This document shows positions 34,324 to 43,222 of a stretch of DNA of 64,000 nucleotides, one piece after another. Each line of letters starts with the position of its first letter. Within the stretch, counting starts at the first letter, position 1. Both the position numbers and the translations under genes were made by a program. The notes beneath the pieces are model-generated. The model did not search any database. It saw only the letters and a program-made list of their open reading frames with translations, and was not told the origin of the DNA. Origin of the DNA: Mycolicibacterium cosmeticum (GTDB lineage Bacteria > Actinomycetota > Actinomycetes > Mycobacteriales > Mycobacteriaceae); NCBI RefSeq assembly GCF_000613185.1, contig NZ_CCBB010000001.1:2852001-2916000 (forward strand), given 5' to 3'.

Positions 34324-35391
34324 TCAGCGGGGGAGGCCCAACGCCACCGGTGCCACCGTGCCGGCACCCGGACCCACCGGCCCGGTGGCCAGCGGCGCTG
34401 CCGATGCCGCGGGAGCCGCCGGAACGACCGGTACCGCGGGTGCGGCCGGAGCCGGGCCGGCCCCCGGAGCGGCGGGTGTGGCCGGAGCCGCGGCGGGTAC
34501 GGCGCCGGGTGGCAGCACCTTGAACCCGTTGATGATCGCGTCGGTGGCCTCCCCGGAGGCGACCGACACGCTCGCTCCGGTGGTCACCGCGAGCGACACC
34601 AGGTAGCGGTCCGGCCCGGCGGTGGCGATCAGGTTGTGCCGCGACGTGTTGAGCGTCATGTTGTTCTCGCGGTACGTGCCCTCGATCCACGAGGTGGGCA
34701 CGTCGTTGATGACGGAGATCCGGCCGTCGGTGGGACGCCAGGCGGTGAGCTGCTGGCTGTCCACGAAACCGTGCCGGATGGCCTCGCGCGGATCGAAGTC
34801 GCCGACCAGCTTGTAGACCACCACCTGGGCGTTCGACGTGTACAGACCGTCCCCACCGACCCGGTCGGCGATCACCGCGAACGCGTCCGGCACGTTCGGG
34901 TCGGGCACCTGCGACCAGCCGGGCGGCATCGGCAGCACGATGTGCAGCGCCTTGAAATCGCGGGCCGACTGCGGCTCCAGGGTCACGCCCTTGGACGTGA
35001 GGTAGTCCTTGATGGTGCCCGAGTTGTCCGGGTTGAGCGGGATGGCGACCGGCTGGGTGACCGCCTGGGTCACCGGGGCCGTGCCGGCCGGGGCCATCAT
35101 GGCGCCCGCCGCAGCAGGCGCGGGGACCGCGGCTGGGGCGATCGGTGTGCCGGCCAGCCCGGCGGCGGGGACGCTCGCCGCCTGCGCGGGCGCCAGCGGG
35201 CCGGCGTTCGGGACGACGGTGACCGTCTGCGTGACGGTGGCCGGCGCGGGCAGCACGGGCTGCGGCGCCAGCGGCTCGGCACCGGCGGTGTTGCCTGCCA
35301 GGCCCACCACTCCGGCAAGCCCCGCCGCGGTGCCGGCGATCACAATCCGCCAACGGTGCCGCGCGGTCGGATTGTCGGCCATCTCCCTCAT
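34324..35391 (-). CDS. Proline-rich secreted antigen, LpqN family (Mtc28, Rv0040c-like)
   Basis: The protein is 355 aa. A signal sequence (WRIVIAGTAAGLAGVVGLAGNTAGA) leads to a Pro/Ala/Val/Thr-rich segment (~40-115), then the folded LpqN-type domain (KGVTLEPQSARDFKALHIVLPMPPGWSQVPDPNVPDAFAV to ATDAIINGFKVL), and a second Pro/Ala-rich tail. Mtc28 of M. tuberculosis is a secreted T-cell antigen; LpqN-like proteins bind MmpL3-linked partners. There is no lipobox, so it is secreted, not a lipoprotein. It is divergent from leuS. Confidence 0.88.
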   Translation of the reverse strand: MREMADNPTARHRWRIVIAGTAAGLAGVVGLAGNTAGAEPLAPQPVLPAPATVTQTVTVVPNAGPLAPAQAASVPAAGLAGTPIAPAAVPAPAAAGAMMAPAGTAPVTQAVTQPVAIPLNPDNSGTIKDYLTSKGVTLEPQSARDFKALHIVLPMPPGWSQVPDPNVPDAFAVIADRVGGDGLYTSNAQVVVYKLVGDFDPREAIRHGFVDSQQLTAWRPTDGRISVINDVPTSWIEGTYRENNMTLNTSRHNLIATAGPDRYLVSLAVTTGASVSVASGEATDAIINGFKVLPPGAVPAAAPATPAAPGAGPAPAAPAVPVVPAAPAASAAPLATGPVGPGAGTVAPVALGLPR

Positions 35392-35553
35392 CTGACGTCG
35401 GTCCTTCCCCTGCTCGTTCCCAAGTCAGGGGCCGACTGTATCCACGCCCGCGGGGTGGTCACCAGGGCCGGAATCGAGCTGCAACCGTGTGCTGACCGCT
35501 CTGCAACGCAACCTTTATCAACCCGTGGCCGAAGGCTCCCGCGGCGGCGCTTA

Positions 35554-35559
35554 TACCCT
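35554..35559 (+). promoter_or_regulatory. Candidate -10 element of leaderless leuS
   Basis: TACCCT (overlapping TATACC at 35552), 7 nt before the GTG of leuS with no ribosome binding site between. Confidence 0.45.
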
Positions 35560-35566
35560 GTTTGGC

Positions 35567-38419
35567 GTGACAGACGCCCCGGCCGGCCCCCAGACCGCCT
35601 CCGATGTTGACGCCCCGATCCACCGCTACAACGCGGAACTGGCCGGTGCGATAGAGGCCGACTGGCAACAGCGGTGGCACGCCCTGGGCACCTTCAACGT
35701 GCCGAATCCCGTCGGGTCGCTGGCGCCCGCCGACGGCGGCTCGGTGCCGGCGGACAAGATGTTCGTCCAGGACATGTTCCCGTACCCGTCCGGTGACGGC
35801 CTGCACGTCGGGCATCCGCTCGGCTACATCGCCACCGACGTCTACGCCCGGTACTTCCGGATGACCGGTCGCAATGTGCTGCACGCGCTGGGCTTCGACG
35901 CCTTCGGCCTGCCCGCCGAGCAGTACGCGGTGCAGACCGGGACCCACCCGCGCACCCGCACCGAGGCCAATATCGTCAACTTCCGGCGCCAGCTGGGGCG
36001 CCTGGGCCTGGGCCACGACACCCGGCGCAGCTTCGCCACCACCGATGTGGACTTCTACAAGTGGACCCAGTGGATCTTCCTGCAGATCTACAACGCGTGG
36101 TTCGACCAGGACCTCAAGCGGGCCCGGCCCATCGCCGAACTGGTCGACGAGTTCGCCTCGGGCACCCGGACGCTGCCCGACGGCCGGGACTGGGCGAGCC
36201 TGACGGATGCCGAGCGGGCCGACGTGGTGGACGGGTACCGGCTGGTCTACCGCGCCGACTCGATGGTCAACTGGTGCCCCGGGCTGGGCACCGTGCTGGC
36301 CAACGAGGAGGTCACCGCCGACGGCCGCAGTGACCGCGGCAACTTCCCGGTGTTCCGGAAACGCTTGCGGCAGTGGATGATGCGCATCACCGCCTACTCC
36401 GACCGGCTGCTCGACGACCTGGACGTGCTGGACTGGCCGGACAAGGTCAAGACCATGCAGCGCAACTGGATCGGCCGGTCCACCGGTGCGTCGGTCCAAT
36501 TCGGTACCGCGGCAGGCGATGTCGAGGTGTTCACCACCCGGCCGGACACCCTGTTCGGCGCCACCTACCTGGTGCTGGCCCCCGAGCACGACCTGGTGGA
36601 CGCGCTGGTTGTGCCCGATTGGCCGGACGGCGTGGACGACCGCTGGACCTACGGCGCGGCCACCCCGGCCGCGGCGGTGGCGGCCTACCGCGCGGCGATC
36701 GCGGCCAAGTCGGATCTGGAACGCCAGGAGAACAAGACCAAGACCGGGGTGTTCCTGGGCACCTATGCGACCAATCCGGTGAATGGGACCGGTGTGCCCG
36801 TCTTCATTGCCGACTACGTGCTGGCCGGTTACGGTACCGGCGCCATCATGGCGGTGCCCGGTCACGACCAGCGGGACTGGGAGTTCGCCACCGCATTCGG
36901 CTTGCCGATCGTGGAAGTCATTGCCGGCGGGGATGTTTCGGAGCAGGCGTATTCCGGCGACGGTCAGCTGGTCAACTCCGACTACCTGAACGGGCTGAGC
37001 GTGCCGGCGGCCAAGGAGGCGGTGGTGGCCCGGCTGGAGGCCGACGGCCGCGGCCGGTCCCGGGTGGAATACAAGCTGCGCGACTGGCTGTTCGCCCGGC
37101 AGCGCTACTGGGGCGAACCGTTCCCCATCGTCTACGACGCCGACGGCCGCGCCCACGCGCTGCCGGAATCGGCCCTGCCGGTGGAGCTCCCGGACATCCC
37201 GGACTATGCGCCGGTGTCCTTCGACCCGGACGACGCCGACAGTGAACCGTCGCCGCCGCTGGGCAAGGCCACCGAGTGGGTGCACGTCGAACTCGACCTC
37301 GGCGATGGGCTGCGGACCTACACCCGCGACACCAACGTGATGCCGCAGTGGGCCGGCAGCTCCTGGTACGAGCTGCGCTACACCGACCCCCAGAACCCGG
37401 ACGAGCTGTGCGCCAAGGAGAACGAGGCGTACTGGATGGGTCCGCGGCCGGAGATCCACGGGCCCGACGACCCGGGCGGCGTCGACCTGTACGTCGGCGG
37501 TGTCGAGCACGCGGTGCTGCACCTGCTGTATTCGCGGTTCTGGCACAAGGTGCTCTACGACTTGGGCTTCGTCAGTTCGGCGGAACCCTACCGGCGGTTG
37601 GTCAACCAGGGTTACATCCAGGCCTTTGCCTACACCGACGCGCGCGGCAGCTATGTGCCCGCCGCCGAAGTGGTCGAGCGCGACGGCAAGTTCTTCTATC
37701 ACGACCAAGAGGTCAACCAGGAATTCGGCAAGATCGGCAAGAGCCTGAAGAACTCGGTGTCGCCGGACGAGATCTGCGACGCCTACGGGGCGGACACCCT
37801 GCGGGTCTACGAGATGTCGATGGGCCCGCTGGAGGCGTCGCGGCCGTGGGCCACCAAGGACGTGGTCGGTGCGCACCGATTCCTGCAGCGGGTGTGGCGC
37901 ACCGTCGTCGACGAGACCACCGGCGCGCAGCGGGTGGTCGAGCACGAGGCGCTGTCGGAGGAGACGCTGCGCGCCCTGCACAAGACCATCGCCGGGGTCG
38001 CGGAAGATTATGCGGCACTGCGCAACAACACCGCCGCGGCCAAGCTCATCGAGTACACCAACCATCTGACCAAGGAGGGGGTGGCCGCTCGCGCGGCCAT
38101 CGAACCGCTGGTGCTGATGGTCGCCCCGCTGGCGCCGCACCTGGCCGAGGAACTGTGGCGCCGGCTGGGCCACGACACCTCGCTGGCGCACGGGCCGTTC
38201 CCGGTCGCCGACGAGCGCTATCTGGTCGACGACACCGTCGAATTGCCGGTCCAGGTGAACGGGAAGGTGCGGGGCAAGATCACCGTCGCCGCCGACGCCG
38301 ACAAGGCGGCGCTGGAGGCGGCGGCGCTGGCCGACGAGAAGGTGCTGGCGTTCCTGGACGGCGCCACCCCCAAGAAGGTCATCGTGGTGCCGGGCCGGCT
38401 GGTCAACCTCGTCGTCTGA
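35567..38419 (+). CDS. leuS: Leucyl-tRNA synthetase
   Basis: LeuS charges tRNA-Leu. The protein is 950 aa from GTG at 35567. It is a class I synthetase with the HIGH-type motif HVGH (80-83) in [18 protein letters not shown]. An editing domain follows ([33 protein letters not shown]), with the KMSKS-type motif [12 protein letters not shown] and a C-terminal tRNA-binding domain ([11 protein letters not shown]). The start matches relatives (VTDAPAG); a longer open frame upstream is unconserved. Confidence 0.96.
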   Translation: MTDAPAGPQTASDVDAPIHRYNAELAGAIEADWQQRWHALGTFNVPNPVGSLAPADGGSVPADKMFVQDMFPYPSGDGLHVGHPLGYIATDVYARYFRMTGRNVLHALGFDAFGLPAEQYAVQTGTHPRTRTEANIVNFRRQLGRLGLGHDTRRSFATTDVDFYKWTQWIFLQIYNAWFDQDLKRARPIAELVDEFASGTRTLPDGRDWASLTDAERADVVDGYRLVYRADSMVNWCPGLGTVLANEEVTADGRSDRGNFPVFRKRLRQWMMRITAYSDRLLDDLDVLDWPDKVKTMQRNWIGRSTGASVQFGTAAGDVEVFTTRPDTLFGATYLVLAPEHDLVDALVVPDWPDGVDDRWTYGAATPAAAVAAYRAAIAAKSDLERQENKTKTGVFLGTYATNPVNGTGVPVFIADYVLAGYGTGAIMAVPGHDQRDWEFATAFGLPIVEVIAGGDVSEQAYSGDGQLVNSDYLNGLSVPAAKEAVVARLEADGRGRSRVEYKLRDWLFARQRYWGEPFPIVYDADGRAHALPESALPVELPDIPDYAPVSFDPDDADSEPSPPLGKATEWVHVELDLGDGLRTYTRDTNVMPQWAGSSWYELRYTDPQNPDELCAKENEAYWMGPRPEIHGPDDPGGVDLYVGGVEHAVLHLLYSRFWHKVLYDLGFVSSAEPYRRLVNQGYIQAFAYTDARGSYVPAAEVVERDGKFFYHDQEVNQEFGKIGKSLKNSVSPDEICDAYGADTLRVYEMSMGPLEASRPWATKDVVGAHRFLQRVWRTVVDETTGAQRVVEHEALSEETLRALHKTIAGVAEDYAALRNNTAAAKLIEYTNHLTKEGVAARAAIEPLVLMVAPLAPHLAEELWRRLGHDTSLAHGPFPVADERYLVDDTVELPVQVNGKVRGKITVAADADKAALEAAALADEKVLAFLDGATPKKVIVVPGRLVNLVV

Positions 38420-38425
38420 GATCGA

Positions 38426-38452
38426 CCGCCGCAGCGGCGGGGAGCAATCCCC
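38426..38452 (+). terminator. Candidate terminator after leuS
   Basis: CCGCCGC-A-GCGGCGG (38426-38440) overlaps GGGGA-GCAA-TCCCC (38439-38452), 7 bp after the stop. The two hairpins are mutually exclusive at their edge. No T-run follows, as is usual in mycobacteria. Confidence 0.45.
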
Positions 38453-38476
38453 ACCGTTCGGTTAGTTTCCGGCGCG

Positions 38477-38506
38477 GATATGCACACATTCGCCCGTGCG
38501 CATATC
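38477..38506. promoter_or_regulatory. Inverted repeat upstream of formaldehyde dehydrogenase gene
   Basis: GATATGC (38477-38483) and GCATATC (38500-38506) are separated by 16 bp and flanked by GC-rich partly symmetric arms (GGCGCG / CGGCGCGC). It lies ~100 bp before the gene and could be an operator. Confidence 0.4.
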
Positions 38507-38604
38507 GGCGCGCGGATACTGGACCGCAGGGCCACCCTGTTGCGGGCGGAAATCCCGTCTGAGAGAACGACTTACGGTATTCGGGGCCCAGTCTGGAGTG
38601 CGCC

Positions 38605-39819
38605 GTGTCTGACAATCGGATCGTCGTCTACAAGGGTCCCGGCAAGGTGGCCGTCGAGACATTGCCCTATCCCAAACTCGAAGTTCCCGCCGAGGTCGCC
38701 GATGCGATGGGAATGAGTCGCAAGGCCGACCACGGCGTCATCCTCAAGTGTGTCTCGACCAACATCTGCGGGTCGGACCAGCACATGGTTCGCGGGCGCA
38801 CCACCGCGCCGGTCGGTCAGACCCTCGGCCATGAGATCACCGGTGAGATCGTCGAAAAAGGTTCCGACGTCCAATTTCTCGAAGTCGGAGACATCTGCTC
38901 GGTACCGTTCAACATTGCCTGCGGGCGGTGCCGCAACTGCCGCGAGGGCCAGACCGGTATCTGCCTGAACGTCAATCCGGCCCGGGCCGGATCGGCGTAC
39001 GGGTACGTCGACATGGGTGGCTGGCTCGGTGGGCAGGCCGACTACGTCATGGTGCCGTTCGCCGACTTCAACCTGCTCAAGTTCCCCGATCGGGATGCCG
39101 CCCTTGCCAAGATCCGCGATCTCACCATGCTGTCGGACATCTTCCCCACCGGCTACCACGGCGCCAAGACGGCGGGCGTCACCACCGGATCGACGGTGTA
39201 TGTCGCCGGTGCGGGGCCGGTCGGTCTGGCCGCGGCGTACTCGGCGCACCTGCTCGGCGCCGCCGTGGTGATCGTCGGCGACCTCAACGCCGACCGGCTC
39301 AAGCAGGCCGAATCCTTCGGCTGCGAGACCATCGACATCAGCGCCGACGCCACGCTGGAAGAACAGATCGCCGACATCCTGAACACCGATGAGGTGGACT
39401 GCGCCGTGGACGCGGTGGGATTCGAGGCCAGCGGTCACGGCCACGGCGCGGGGGAGCAGCCCGCCGCGGTGCTGAACTCGATCATGAACGTGACCCGCGC
39501 CGGCGGATCGCTGGGCATCCCGGGCCTGTACGTGACCGGGGATCCGGGCGGCACCGACGACGACGCCAAGCACGGCACGCTCAAGGTGCGGCTGGGCCTG
39601 GGTTGGGCGAAGAGCCACAGCTTCTACACCGGTCAGTGCCCGGTACTGAAGTACAACCGCGGGCTGATGATGAGCATCCTGCATGACAAGGCCCACATCG
39701 CGGACGCGGTGAACGCGACCGTCATCGGGCTGGACAAGGCGCCGGAGGGCTACGCCGCATTCGACTCCGGGGTGGCCCAGAAGTTCGTGCTCGACCCGCA
39801 CGGGATGGTGCCGGCCTGA
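38605..39819 (+). CDS. fdhA: Zinc-dependent formaldehyde dehydrogenase, thiol-independent type (FdhA-like)
   Basis: The protein is 404 aa from GTG. It belongs to the medium-chain zinc alcohol dehydrogenase family: catalytic-site motifs NICGSDQHM and GHEITGEIVEKG, a structural-zinc loop CGRCRNCREGQTGIC, and the NAD motif GAGPVGLAA. Length and the HGHGAGEQPAAVLNSIMNVTRAGG segment match Pseudomonas FdhA, which oxidises formaldehyde without added glutathione. Substrate assignment is by family resemblance. Confidence 0.88.
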   Translation: MSDNRIVVYKGPGKVAVETLPYPKLEVPAEVADAMGMSRKADHGVILKCVSTNICGSDQHMVRGRTTAPVGQTLGHEITGEIVEKGSDVQFLEVGDICSVPFNIACGRCRNCREGQTGICLNVNPARAGSAYGYVDMGGWLGGQADYVMVPFADFNLLKFPDRDAALAKIRDLTMLSDIFPTGYHGAKTAGVTTGSTVYVAGAGPVGLAAAYSAHLLGAAVVIVGDLNADRLKQAESFGCETIDISADATLEEQIADILNTDEVDCAVDAVGFEASGHGHGAGEQPAAVLNSIMNVTRAGGSLGIPGLYVTGDPGGTDDDAKHGTLKVRLGLGWAKSHSFYTGQCPVLKYNRGLMMSILHDKAHIADAVNATVIGLDKAPEGYAAFDSGVAQKFVLDPHGMVPA

Positions 39820-39822
39820 CCT

Positions 39823-40488
39823 TCACCGGGGCCGGACCACGATCTCGTGCACATGGCCGTCCGGCGGGGTGGCCACCGCGTGCGCGACGAGTTCGGCGAC
39901 GGTCTCCGGCCGCAGGAACCGGTCCGGCTGGTAGTCCTTCTCCTCGTAGGCAATCAGGTCGCGCTGCATCTCGGAGTCGGTGCGGCCCGGGAACACCGAC
40001 GTCACCCGCAGCGACGGTTCGTCCGCGCGCAGCGAATCGGCGAACGCCCGCAACGCGAACTTGCTCGCCGAGTAGGCCGCCATCCCGGCCGACACGGTGC
40101 GGCCGGCGCCGGAGTTGATGAACACGACGTGCCCGCGGGCGGCCCGCAGCGCCGGCAACAGCGCCAGGGTCAGGGCCACCGCGCCGGTGACGTTCACCTC
40201 GAAGGTGGCCCGCCACTGTTCGGCGGTGGACTCGGCCACCCGCCCCGGGTAGAGCACACCGGCGTTGTGCACCAGCACATCGAGCTCGGCCAATACCTCG
40301 GTGGCGGATTCGATCGATTCCGGGTCGGTGAGCTCCAGCGGCCAGGTGGGCGCGCCGAGGCGGTCGGCGAGCGCGTCCAGGCGGGCCGACGGCCGGCCGG
40401 CCAGCAGCAGGGTGTGGGTGGGGGCGAGCGCGGCGGCGATGGCGGAACCGATCCCGCCGGCCGCGCCGGTGATCAATGCGGTCGGCAC
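39823..40488 (-). CDS. Short-chain dehydrogenase/reductase (SDR)
   Basis: The protein is 221 aa from GTG. The NAD(P) motif TGAAGGIG, the NAG motif (VHNAGVLYPG) and the active-site YSASK are present. The substrate is unknown. Its stop is 3 bp from the fdhA stop (convergent), and its start is divergent from the glucosylglycerate hydrolase gene. Confidence 0.9.
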   Translation of the reverse strand: MPTALITGAAGGIGSAIAAALAPTHTLLLAGRPSARLDALADRLGAPTWPLELTDPESIESATEVLAELDVLVHNAGVLYPGRVAESTAEQWRATFEVNVTGAVALTLALLPALRAARGHVVFINSGAGRTVSAGMAAYSASKFALRAFADSLRADEPSLRVTSVFPGRTDSEMQRDLIAYEEKDYQPDRFLRPETVAELVAHAVATPPDGHVHEIVVRPR

Positions 40489-40556
40489 AGCGTCGAGGGT
40501 AGCGATCTGCCCGGTCCAATCTGCACGATGCCGCCCGGCGTCGCATTATGGATGCG

Positions 40557-41897
40557 ATGCCACCCGATCCGAGCTTTGCGCCCACGCAGCTGGCCGCCCG
40601 CGCCGCCTATCTGCTGCGCGGCAACGACCTGGGCGTGATGACCACCGCGGCCCCGTTGCTGTACCCGCACATGTGGAGCTGGGACGCCGCGTTCGTCGCG
40701 ATCGGCCTGGCGCCGCTGAGTGTGGAGCGGGCCGTCGTCGAACTGGACACGCTGCTCTCGGCGCAGTGGCGCAACGGCATGATCCCGCACATCGTCTTCG
40801 CCAACGGGGTCGACGGATACTTCCCCGGCCCCGCCCGCTGGGCCACCTCGGCCCTGGCCGCCAACGCCTCGCGGGTGCGGCACACCTCGGGTATCACCCA
40901 GCCCCCGGTGCACGCCATCGCCGTGCAGCGCATCCTGGACCACGCCAAGACCAGGGGCCGCAGCACCCGGGCGGTCGCCGAGGCGTTCCTGGACCGGCGC
41001 TGGGCCGACCTGGTGCGCTGGCATCGCTGGCTGGCCGAGTGCCGTGACCAGCAGAGCCGCGGCCGCGTCACGCTGTACCACGGCTGGGAATCCGGGATGG
41101 ACAACTCGCCGCGCTGGGACAGCGCCTACGCCAACGTGATTCCGGGCAACGTGCCCGAATACCAGCGCGAGGACAACAAGATCAACACCGATGCCACCCA
41201 GCGCCCGTCGGACCTGGAGTACGACCGCTATCTGTGGCTGGTGGAGGAGATGAAGTCGGTCCGCTACGACGACGAGTTGCTGCCCAAGGTGATGAGCTTC
41301 GCCGTGGAGGACGTGTTCGTCTCGGCGGTGTTCTCGGTGGCCTGCACCGTGCTTGCCGAGATCGGCGAGGACTACAAGCGCCCACTGGCCGACGTCCGCG
41401 AGCTGTACTCGTGGGCCGACCGGTTCCGCGCCGGCGTGGTGGAAACCGCCGACGAGCGAACCGGTGCGGCAAGGGATTTCGATGTCCGGGCGGAGAAGTG
41501 GGTGGCCACCGAGACCGTCGCGCAGTTCGCCCCGCTGCTGTGCGGCGGGCTGCCGCACGACAAGGAACGTGCCCTGCTGAAACTGCTTGAGGGGCCCCGC
41601 TTCTGCGGTCACCCGGACCTGAAGTACGCGCTGATCCCGTCCACCTCACCGGTGTCACGGGACTTCCGGCCGCGGGAATACTGGCGGGGTCCGGTCTGGC
41701 CGGTGATGACGTGGCTGTTCTCGTGGTGTTTCGCCCGCCGCGGCTGGGCCGAGCGGGCCTCGGTGCTGCGCCGGGAAGGGCTGCGCCAGGCCAGCGACGG
41801 CACGTTTGCCGAGTACTACGAGCCTTTCACCGGCGAGCCGCTGGGCAGCATGCAGCAGTCCTGGACGGCGGCCGCCGTGCTGGACTGGCTGGGTTAG
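40557..41897 (+). CDS. ggh: Glucosylglycerate hydrolase (GH63 family, GgH)
   Basis: The enzyme hydrolyses glucosylglycerate, a compatible solute that accumulates in mycobacteria under nitrogen limitation. The protein is 446 aa if it starts at the ATG at 40557; an in-frame ATG at 40548 adds three residues. With the 40557 start, D182 in HGWESGMDNSPRWD and E419 in GTFAEYYEPF coincide with the catalytic Asp182 and Glu419 I recall for the M. hassiacum enzyme, which decided the start. (alpha/alpha)6-barrel features such as PHMWSWDAAF and EYWRGPVWPVMTW are present. The gene is convergent with marR, the stops overlapping by 4 nt. Confidence 0.9.
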   Translation: MPPDPSFAPTQLAARAAYLLRGNDLGVMTTAAPLLYPHMWSWDAAFVAIGLAPLSVERAVVELDTLLSAQWRNGMIPHIVFANGVDGYFPGPARWATSALAANASRVRHTSGITQPPVHAIAVQRILDHAKTRGRSTRAVAEAFLDRRWADLVRWHRWLAECRDQQSRGRVTLYHGWESGMDNSPRWDSAYANVIPGNVPEYQREDNKINTDATQRPSDLEYDRYLWLVEEMKSVRYDDELLPKVMSFAVEDVFVSAVFSVACTVLAEIGEDYKRPLADVRELYSWADRFRAGVVETADERTGAARDFDVRAEKWVATETVAQFAPLLCGGLPHDKERALLKLLEGPRFCGHPDLKYALIPSTSPVSRDFRPREYWRGPVWPVMTWLFSWCFARRGWAERASVLRREGLRQASDGTFAEYYEPFTGEPLGSMQQSWTAAAVLDWLG

Positions 41898-42361
41898 TTG
41901 GGCTTCTCGGCCGGGGCCTGGTCGCCGAGCCGGTCCAGCGAGCCCAGGGCCGCGGCCAGGGTGCGCTGATCGTCCTCGCTGAGCTTGCCCACCAGCTCGG
42001 CCAGGAACGACCGCCGGGCCTCCAGCGCCTCGCGGTGCTGAACCAGCCCGCGCGGGGTCACCTCGACCAGCACGGCACGCAGGTCCGAGGGGTCGCGCGA
42101 CCGCTTGACCAGCCCCAGCTTCTCGAGGCGGCGGATCGCGACGGTGGTGGTCGGGGTGCGGACCCGCTCGTGCGCGGCCAGCTCGGTCATCCGGATGGGG
42201 CCGCAGTCGAGCAGAGTCAGCAGGATCGACAACTGAGCCAGCGTGAGGTCACCGGCCTGGCCCTTGTTGGTGTCGCCGCGACGCAGCACGGAGAACAGCT
42301 TGGAGAGCACCCGCTGGAGCTCTCCGGCCAGCTCAGCGACCTGCGGTTCGGTCTCGACCAT
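41894..42361 (-). CDS. MarR family transcriptional regulator (Rv0042c-like)
   Basis: The protein is 155 aa. The winged helix reads MTELAAHERVRTPTTTVAIRRLEKLGLVKRSRDPSDLRAVLVEVTPRG, flanked by dimer helices. The ligand and targets are unknown; the neighbouring ggh and transporter genes are candidates. A TAGACT -10 lies 8 nt upstream of the ATG with no ribosome binding site, so the transcript looks leaderless. Confidence 0.92.
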   Translation of the reverse strand: MVETEPQVAELAGELQRVLSKLFSVLRRGDTNKGQAGDLTLAQLSILLTLLDCGPIRMTELAAHERVRTPTTTVAIRRLEKLGLVKRSRDPSDLRAVLVEVTPRGLVQHREALEARRSFLAELVGKLSEDDQRTLAAALGSLDRLGDQAPAEKPN

Positions 42362-42369
42362 AATTCGCT

Positions 42370-42375
42370 AGTCTA
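42370..42375 (-). promoter_or_regulatory. Candidate -10 element of leaderless marR
   Basis: TAGACT on the minus strand, 8 nt before the ATG. Confidence 0.5.
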
Positions 42376-42430
42376 ACCTGTCGGGGCCTGCCAGGTCGGT
42401 TCCGCGCCAATTTTGCTCACCGCGATGCCC

Positions 42431-43222
42431 TCACAGCACCTGCGACAGGAAGCGGCGCAACCGGTCCGTTTCCGCGGCCTCGAAAATCTGCTCCGGCGGG
42501 CCGGATTCGACCACCTTGCCGTGGTCCATGAACACCACCGCATCGGCGGTGGACCGGGCGAACCCCATCTCATGGGTGACCACCACCATGGTCATCCCGC
42601 CGGAGCCCAGTTCGGCGATGAGTTCCAGGATGCCCTTGACCAATTCGGGGTCCAAGGCCGAGGTGGCCTCGTCGAAGAACATCACCTGCGGTGACATCGC
42701 CAGCGCCCGGGCGATCGCCACGCGCTGCTGCTGACCGCCGGACAACGTCGCCGGCCGCACATCGGCCTTGTGCCGCAACCCAACCCGATCCAGCTGGGCC
42801 AGGCCCAGCTCACGGGCGGCGTCGTCGGACATGCCCTTGAGTTTCCGCGGCGCCAGCGTGACGTTGTCCAGCACCGTGCGGTGCGGGAACAGGTTGAACT
42901 GCTGGAACACCATGCCGATCCGCTGCCGCAGCGCATCCGGATTGTCGGCCAGCACCGAGCGGCCGTCGAGCAGGATGTCACCCCGGTCCGGTTCGTAGAG
43001 CCGGTTCAGGGTGCGCAGCAGCGTCGACTTCCCCGATCCGGACGGCCCGATCACCACGGCGGTGCTGCCGGCCGGTACCTGCAGGTCCACCCCGCGCAGT
43101 ACCGCATTGGGCCCGAACGACAGGTGGATGTCCTTGGCGCCCAGGGAAACCGCGATTTTCCCCGTCGCTTCGCTCGCCCCGGAACCTTCCCCCGTCGCTT
43201 CGCTCGCCCCTGGACCTGCCAT
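42431..43222 (-). CDS. Polar amino-acid ABC transporter ATP-binding protein (GlnQ-like)
   Basis: The protein is 263 aa. Walker A is GPSGSGKST (59-67), with the Q-loop FQQFNLFPH, signature LSGGQQQRVAIARAL and Walker B VMFFDEATSALD. It powers uptake through the fused permease encoded immediately upstream. The ATG overlaps the upstream TGA (TGATG), which fixes the start. The first 22 residues (MAGPGASEATGEGSGASEAT) are a low-complexity extension made by two copies of a short DNA repeat and are absent from typical GlnQ. Confidence 0.93.
   Translation of the reverse strand: MAGPGASEATGEGSGASEATGKIAVSLGAKDIHLSFGPNAVLRGVDLQVPAGSTAVVIGPSGSGKSTLLRTLNRLYEPDRGDILLDGRSVLADNPDALRQRIGMVFQQFNLFPHRTVLDNVTLAPRKLKGMSDDAARELGLAQLDRVGLRHKADVRPATLSGGQQQRVAIARALAMSPQVMFFDEATSALDPELVKGILELIAELGSGGMTMVVVTHEMGFARSTADAVVFMDHGKVVESGPPEQIFEAAETDRLRRFLSQVL
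43161..43211. repeat. Two direct copies of a 21-bp repeat at the 5' end of the glnQ-like gene
   Basis: CCCCGTCGCTTCGCTCGCCC(C) occurs at 43161-43181 and 43191-43211, with a 30-nt period, in frame. A related copy (AGCGAAGCGACAGGGG) is at 28141-28156 within the signal-peptide region of the Rv3909-like gene. Confidence 0.85.

Noticed and set aside
35459..38191. 910-codon minus-strand frame opposite leuS
   Set aside because: leuS has every class I motif on the plus strand; the antisense protein has none.
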